Source of the DNA: an uncultured Ruminococcus sp.
Lineage (GTDB): Bacteria > Bacillota > Clostridia > Oscillospirales > Acutalibacteraceae
Direction of reading: 5' to 3'
Assembly: GCA_937892835.1 (NCBI GenBank)
Contig: CALBHM010000045.1
Location: 1 to 11,226, forward strand
DNA: 11,226 nucleotides
Shown: positions 7,327-11,226 of the stretch, one piece after another
Position numbering within the stretch: position 1 is the stretch's first letter
How the letters are laid out: each line of letters begins with the position of its first letter
The notes under the pieces: generated by a model
The model's database searches: none
The model's input: the letters and a program-made list of their open reading frames with translations, nothing else
What the model was told of the DNA's origin: nothing
Program-made: the position numbers and the translations under genes

Positions 7327-7801
7327 GCTTCTCACCCGACTTTTTGCGGTCCCTGAACATATCAACGATAACGTAAATCATAATTGCAATCGCACCGACA
7401 GTTACAAGAATATCGGCAAAATTGAAAACCGCGAAATCCATGAACTGCACGTCGATAAAATCAACAACATATCCCCTGAGAATTCGGTCGATCAAATTGC
7501 CTAGGCCGCCCGAGATTATCATCACGGCGCAAGTGAGATAAAATTTTGACTTTATCTTTTTCGTCGCTATAAGAACTATTCCGGCTATAATTACTACGCC
7601 CGTCACGATTGAAAGCAGTGTCGTGCTCTGCGAAAACGAACCGAAAGCCGCTCCCGTGTTGCGCACATAATTCCAGCCGATGAATCCGTTGATAAATTCC
7701 GCCGAGCCGACAGGCTGAAGATAGCGTTCAACAAAGAACTTTATCACCTGATCGGCCGCAGTCAGAACCGCTATTGAAATAAAACTTATCAGTACACTCA
7801 T
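7319..7801 (-). CDS. lspA: lipoprotein signal peptidase (signal peptidase II)
   Basis: Membrane aspartyl protease that cuts signal peptides from prolipoproteins after Lgt has lipidated the cysteine. The 160-residue length is normal. Four hydrophobic segments are visible near residues 3-20, 60-79, 87-103 and 129-149. Family motifs are DQVIKFF (17-23), NYVRNTGAAFG (44-54), GGLGNLIDRILRGYVVDFID (98-117, catalytic Asp105) and FNFADILVTVG (126-136, catalytic Asp130). The ATG at 7801 shares its A with a TAA stop belonging to the restored frame of divIVA (TAATG). The nearest SD-like sequence, AAGGG, is about 15 bases away and weak. Translation therefore probably relies on ribosomes finishing divIVA in that frame. 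Downstream it overlaps the pseudouridine synthase by 8 bases. Confidence 0.97.
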   Translation of the reverse strand: MSVLISFISIAVLTAADQVIKFFVERYLQPVGSAEFINGFIGWNYVRNTGAAFGSFSQSTTLLSIVTGVVIIAGIVLIATKKIKSKFYLTCAVMIISGGLGNLIDRILRGYVVDFIDVQFMDFAVFNFADILVTVGAIAIMIYVIVDMFRDRKKSGEKHE

Positions 7802-9005
7802 TATTTTCTGAAAAAGCCCTTGATTTTACCGGCCAATCCGCCGTCGTTGCCGTCATCATCGAGGTCGTCATCATCAAGATCATCGAGATACTCGCCATTG
7901 TTATCGTCGGCGGCATAGGAATCGATATTCTCAAACTTGAGCTTGAATCCGTCTTTTTCTGATCCTTCTTGGGCTTGGTGAACATTATGTCCTTAGGCTC
8001 CGACTTTTCTTCCTTGTCGAAATCATCAACAATTTTGTCAAGCTCTTCGTCGCTTGCGTCGTCGATATCGGGAACAACAAACTCTGCCGATTCTGTTGTA
8101 TCTTCAGTCTCTTCTTCCTCGTCCTCATCCTCATATGCCGGATCGGACTCAGCGTCGGTATCCTCTGTTTCGTAAATCATTTGCTGGAGATGCTCAACGT
8201 CCATCGACTCAGCTTCCCTTGCCTCGGGAGCCTTGACCTCCTCGACGGTTTCCTCAAAAGGGTGCTGCTCCTCCTGCTGAGCTTCCTCTGCCTTTTCTTC
8301 CGCTGCTTCTACAGGCTCTTCTGCCTTTTCAGGCTCGGCAGTCTCTTCCTTAACCTCTTCAACAGGCTCCTCTGCGGGGGCTTCTTCCTGCTTAGCTTCT
8401 TCCTCGGCGGTCATCTTTTCGATAACAACCTCGGGGAGCTTATTGATAAGCTCAACCTGTGCTGCATACTCGCTGAGAATCTGCTGTTTAAACTTTGTAA
8501 CCTCCTGCTTCATGGTCTCAAGAGCCGCAAGCTCCTTAATCATGTCGCTTCTTGCGTTAACGGAAGCCTCCTTGGAATCCTGAATTGCCTTTTCGGCGAT
8601 CTCCTTAGCCTGCTTCTGAGCTTCCTCAACGATTGCGTCCGCCTGATACTTTGCCTTGGTGAGCATTTCCTTTGCGGCAGCGTCAAGTCTCTCGTTTTCC
8701 GTATCCGTGCGCTCCTTGACGTCGGCAACAAGCTTGTCGGCCTTTTCCTGAGCCTCACGGGTGATCTTCTCGGCCGCTCTCTGAGCAGTCAGAAGTGCAT
8801 TGCGGATATTATCCTCATCATTTCTGTATTCTTCAAGTCTCTGTGCAAGCAGGTTTATCTTCTTGAACATTTCTCCGTTTTCACGGAACATCTGCTCGTA
8901 AGACTCGGCAACTTCCTGAATGAAGGTGTCTACGCTCTCTGCTTTATAAGCATTTCTTCCGGAGGCTTCAAAATGGTGATTTGTGATTTTTGCCGGTGTT
9001 AACAT
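7801..9005 (-). CDS. divIVA: DivIVA cell-pole/septum protein, with a -1 frame break near its 3' end
   Basis: Coiled-coil scaffold that binds negatively curved membrane at septa and poles. The N-terminal DivIVA domain starts ITNHHFEASGRNAYKAESVD (7-26), and a long coiled coil follows to about residue 185. Residues 199-345 are a Glu/Pro/Ala then Asp/Glu-rich, probably disordered linker. The start has AGGAGG upstream. In the starting frame the gene runs to a stop at 7728 (425 residues), 74 bases inside lspA, and residues after 351 turn into a low-complexity Ser/Met/Thr tail unlike the rest. A -1 shift at the A5 run (plus-strand T5, 7954-7958) after Lys350-Lys351 gives 50 further residues: DGFKLKFENIDSY, a Gly/Asp/Leu-rich stretch and finally GKIKGFFRK. 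This ends at TAA (7803-7801), overlapping the lspA ATG as TAATG. I annotate that end as the real one, giving about 401 residues. Confidence 0.88.
7953..7959 (-). other. frame-break site in divIVA (GAAAAAG, possible slippery heptamer)
   Basis: On the minus strand the sequence is CAG AAA AAG ACG in the starting frame and GAA AAA GAC GGA in the frame that gives the natural C-terminus. One extra A in the run would join the two frames exactly. As a -1 shift site it resembles the A AAA AAG of E. coli dnaX but with G in the first position. A purine-rich, SD-like AAGAAGGA lies about 5 bases upstream. An in-frame TAA in the -1 frame upstream, in the codons for Pro338-Lys339, limits where the change can occur. 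The break is certain as read; the cause is not. Confidence 0.75.
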
Positions 9006-9039
9006 GGTTTATTCCTCCTGTATTTTAAACAATAATTTA

Positions 9040-9510
9040 TCAATAGTTTGAATGCTCAACCTCATCAAGAAGCTCGCCCGTAAGCGGCACATTGTAAGGT
9101 GTGATAATATATGCTCTGCCGGCAACACGCTTGATGTCGCCGTTGTTGGCATAAGCTACGCCGCTGAGGAAGTCGATTATTCTTACCGTTGCGTCATTCG
9201 GGCAGGTCTCAAGGTTGAGGATAACGATTCTTTTCTCATTGAGCACATCGGCAACCGAGCCTACGTCCTCATATCTGTCAAGCTTTTTGAAAACAACGTG
9301 AGCCTTTGAAGATGCGGCCGCCGCTGCGGGAACGGACGAACGGATATCGACAACCTTGTTGTCACGGTCACTCCTGTGATTGAAAGAAAAATTGCTTCTC
9401 ACGTCACGGGGATCTTCCTTTTCCGGCTCCTCATCGTCAATATCAACATCGTCAAGGAATTCCTCCTCCGACATGTTGAACATATTCTTAAATTTGTCCA
9501 TCATACCCAT
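9040..9510 (-). CDS. sepF: cell division protein SepF
   Basis: SepF (YlmF) binds membrane through an N-terminal amphipathic helix and bundles FtsZ through its C-terminal domain, partly overlapping the role of FtsA. The 156-residue length is normal. Residues 1-14 (MGMMDKFKNMFNMS) fit the membrane helix. Residues 15-67 are an acidic, polar linker. The SepF domain spans about 70-150, with VVFKKLDRYEDVGSVADVLNEKRIV (72-96), LNLETCPNDATVRIIDFLSG (98-117) and ANNGDIKRVAGRAYIITP (121-138). AGGAGG lies at 9526-9521, 10 bases before the ATG. The gene lies between yggS and divIVA, 19 bases after the former and 34 before the latter. In many Firmicutes ylmG and ylmH stand between sepF and divIVA; they are not here. 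Confidence 0.96.
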   Translation of the reverse strand: MGMMDKFKNMFNMSEEEFLDDVDIDDEEPEKEDPRDVRSNFSFNHRSDRDNKVVDIRSSVPAAAAASSKAHVVFKKLDRYEDVGSVADVLNEKRIVILNLETCPNDATVRIIDFLSGVAYANNGDIKRVAGRAYIITPYNVPLTGELLDEVEHSNY

Positions 9511-9529
9511 TATAATAAATCCTCCTGAA

Positions 9530-10252
9530 TCAATATACTCGTTTGCCGAAAAGCGACGATCCTACTCTAACCATCGTCGAGCCTTCCAGTATCGCTTCAA
9601 CGTAATCTCCGGACATTCCCATCGACAATATGTCCATACTGATATTATCTAATTTTTTTGCCTTTATGTCAAGGAACATTCGGTTCATATTCATAAAAAA
9701 TTTACGAATTTCGGCACTGCTGTCGCAAATCGGCGGTATCGCCATAAGACCTTTGACCCGAACGGCGTCGATTTCAGATATTTCGCAAAGAGTTTCGGTC
9801 AGCTCGGACGGATCAAGACCGAACTTGCTGGCCTCCTCGCCGATATTGATTTCGACCAAAACATCGGTCACAATGCCCTTTCTCGCAGAAATCTTGCCGA
9901 TTTCCTTTGCAACCTTAACGCTGTCAACGCTGTCAATCATATCAACCTCGCCGACAATCTGCTTAACCTTATTTGTCTGCAAATGGCCGATAAGATGTCT
10001 TTCAACGCCGTCAAGGTGCAGCTCGTCACGCTTGCCGAGGTATTCCTGAACTCTGTTTTCGCCGATAAGGTCAATGCCGAGCGAAAGCGCATGATTGATA
10101 TAAAGGCTGTCAACCGTTTTGGTTACGCCCATCAATCTAACCGAGCCTTCATCTCTGCCGCTTTCAAGCGTTGCCTTTTGTATGTTTTCCCTGATACGCT
10201 TGTAGTTTTCTTCAATATCCTTGAAGCGTTCCTCAACTAATGCTTTTTCCAT
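9530..10252 (-). CDS. yggS: YggS/YlmE-family pyridoxal phosphate-binding homeostasis protein
   Basis: PLP-binding TIM-barrel protein of the COG0325 family, which carries pyridoxal phosphate and influences vitamin B6 and amino acid balance; no catalytic turnover is established for it. PLP-binding features are the Lys in LMGVTKTV (Lys46 if counted from the GTG), GENRVQEYLGK, HLIGHLQTNKVKQI, and the phosphate-site block LSMGMSGDYVEAILEGSTMVRVGSSLFG near the C-terminus. The length of about 240 is slightly above the usual 220-235. The start is either ATG 10252 or GTG 10255, one codon apart; GGAAGG at 10268-10263 is 10 or 7 bases away respectively. The start overlaps the end of the upstream HlyD-like gene by 20 bases. 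Location directly before sepF matches the Bacillus ylmE-ylmF order. Confidence 0.95.
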   Translation of the reverse strand: MEKALVEERFKDIEENYKRIRENIQKATLESGRDEGSVRLMGVTKTVDSLYINHALSLGIDLIGENRVQEYLGKRDELHLDGVERHLIGHLQTNKVKQIVGEVDMIDSVDSVKVAKEIGKISARKGIVTDVLVEINIGEEASKFGLDPSELTETLCEISEIDAVRVKGLMAIPPICDSSAEIRKFFMNMNRMFLDIKAKKLDNISMDILSMGMSGDYVEAILEGSTMVRVGSSLFGKRVY

Positions 10253-11226
10253 CACTGAGATTCCTTCCTTTCACGATTACTTCATCGTAGCGTTTAATCG
10301 GACGGTAGCCGTTCGACGCTTCGGTTTCCTCGCTGACGAGAACATAATCGCCTGCGTCATAGATTATTTCAATCTTCCTGGCGTTCATGATGTCGCCACG
10401 GAGAATATATACAACATCAACCTCGTTGCCTTTCTCGTCCTTTTCACGTCTTATTGACGAGCTGTTTATCTTGTAGCCCTTATACTCCTTGAAAACAAGC
10501 TCAATATCCTCTGTTCTCATGTTGGCATAGGTCTCGTTCATTCTGTTGCATGAAAAAGCAACGGCAACCTTATTATTCTGCGTTGTCGAGATTTTTTCAA
10601 CCCTGACCTCAACGTCCTTGAAGCCGTAATACGGCATATTTATCTTCATTGTGTCGCCCTCGGCCATGAGAAGCGAATATTTGCTGTCCATGACCGTAAC
10701 AAGATACCACTTGTAGCTGCCGACGATTTTGCCCATTCTGCCCGTAACGTCATCCGGCTTTTTATCAAGAAGCTTTTCGGCTTCATCGACGGTTAAATCG
10801 CCGATTTTATCGTAATCAATGGCATTTTCATAACCGTCAAGATTGCTTATATAGTAGCCGGAAAGCGGAGCAAGCACATCGGTCGAGCTGATTTTTTTCG
10901 ATTCAAGCGACTTTATTTTTGCACCGACTTCATTGAATTTCGCCGTCAAATCAATCGTTCCGTCTTTCAGGATCTGTTTGCTTGCAAGCTTGTTTGCAAG
11001 CTCCTCAACATTCTGACTGAGATTTGAAAAATCTCCGTTATCCGAAGCCTCGATAAGCTCGGTAAAGCTCGAATCAATAGATTTATTCAGCTTTTCCATA
11101 TCCAGTGCGTTAAGCTCGGTCTGCTCGGAAAGCTCCTGATATCTTGCAAGGCTCTCCTTTGCCTCAAGCAATGCCGACATATTCGCCGCATCCTCGGCCG
11201 AAGCGCAGACCCTTGCAACTGCATCT
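10233..11226 (-). CDS. HlyD-like membrane fusion/adaptor protein, 5' end missing
   Basis: The frame is open to the right edge, so the N-terminus (and any membrane anchor) is outside the window; 330 residues are visible. The first 90 or so form two helical stretches rich in Ala, Glu, Leu and Ser, like the alpha-hairpin of HlyD/EmrA adaptors. Near 104-120 the sequence VLAPLSGYYISNLDGYE has the pattern of the second half of a biotinyl-lipoyl domain. Beta-rich barrel segments follow (WYLVTVMDSKYSLLMAEGD), then INSSSIRREKDEKGNEVDVVYILRGD and a final DEVIVKGRNLSDGKSIS. This ending pattern, with a variable 'VYVLRG' strand and a closing 'VIVKG..L.DG', is typical of Clostridia HlyD-family proteins found beside yggS and sepF. 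No transporter gene is visible. The stop lies 20 bases inside yggS. An internal ATG at 11180 exists but the family look begins before it. Confidence 0.82.
   Translation of the reverse strand, partial: DAVARVCASAEDAANMSALLEAKESLARYQELSEQTELNALDMEKLNKSIDSSFTELIEASDNGDFSNLSQNVEELANKLASKQILKDGTIDLTAKFNEVGAKIKSLESKKISSTDVLAPLSGYYISNLDGYENAIDYDKIGDLTVDEAEKLLDKKPDDVTGRMGKIVGSYKWYLVTVMDSKYSLLMAEGDTMKINMPYYGFKDVEVRVEKISTTQNNKVAVAFSCNRMNETYANMRTEDIELVFKEYKGYKINSSSIRREKDEKGNEVDVVYILRGDIMNARKIEIIYDAGDYVLVSEETEASNGYRPIKRYDEVIVKGRNLSDGKSIS

Noticed and set aside
7728..7800. Extension of divIVA to 425 residues as a real fusion into lspA
   Set aside because: The residues after 351 change abruptly to a low-complexity tail with no likeness to DivIVA, while the -1 frame gives a coherent tail and a TAATG junction.
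8250..8420. Tandem repeat in the acidic linker of divIVA
   Set aside because: The Glu/Pro/Ala-rich codons look repetitive, but no fixed period or repeated DNA unit is present; it is low-complexity coding sequence.
8181..9002. 273-codon plus-strand open frame opposite divIVA
   Set aside because: It is the reverse reading of a Glu/Lys/Ala-rich coiled coil, giving a Leu/Phe/Cys-rich product with no family look. Its whole length lies inside a well-supported gene.

Overview
The window reads as a compact stretch of low-redundancy housekeeping DNA from an anaerobic Gram-positive gut-type Clostridia, most likely Oscillospirales/Ruminococcaceae. This rests on gene content (SepF, DivIVA and a HlyD-like protein beside YggS; a transketolase split into two polypeptides; a two-subunit-type class I fumarase), on strong AGGAGG/GGAGG ribosome binding sites, and on use of TTG starts. 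The genus-level call is inference. No rRNA, tRNA, CRISPR array, insertion sequence or phage gene was seen.

All thirteen genes lie on the minus strand, so transcription runs from high to low coordinates. Gaps are 3 to 34 bases or overlaps, except one of 98 bases (4500-4597). In transcription order: a HlyD-like adaptor (5' end cut by the window edge), yggS, sepF, divIVA, lspA, a RluD-family pseudouridine synthase, and the two transketolase halves. After the 98-base gap come a 689-residue membrane-anchored protein of unknown function, a short DivIVA-like coiled-coil protein, a class I fumarase beta subunit, rfbA and rfbC (3' end cut by the window edge).

The first block is a variant of the Firmicutes division cluster. 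SepF anchors and bundles FtsZ, and DivIVA marks curved membrane and poles. LspA matures lipoproteins and is followed by its usual RluD-family partner. YlmG and YlmH, which often lie between sepF and divIVA, are absent here. The transketolase pair supplies the non-oxidative pentose phosphate pathway. The second block has a possible separate start in the 98-base gap, which holds a strong hairpin and a TATAAT hexamer. It ends in dTDP-rhamnose synthesis for surface polysaccharide.

The most notable observation is that divIVA does not end cleanly in its own frame. The frame runs 74 bases into lspA with an unnatural tail. A single -1 shift at an A5 run (7954-7958) instead restores an acidic tail ending in GKIKGFFRK, with a TAATG stop/start junction to lspA. 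This is either a one-base deletion (sequencing error or real mutation) or a programmed -1 frameshift at G AAA AAG. I did not find a clearly new multi-gene system; the membrane protein and short DivIVA-like protein pair is the least explained part.
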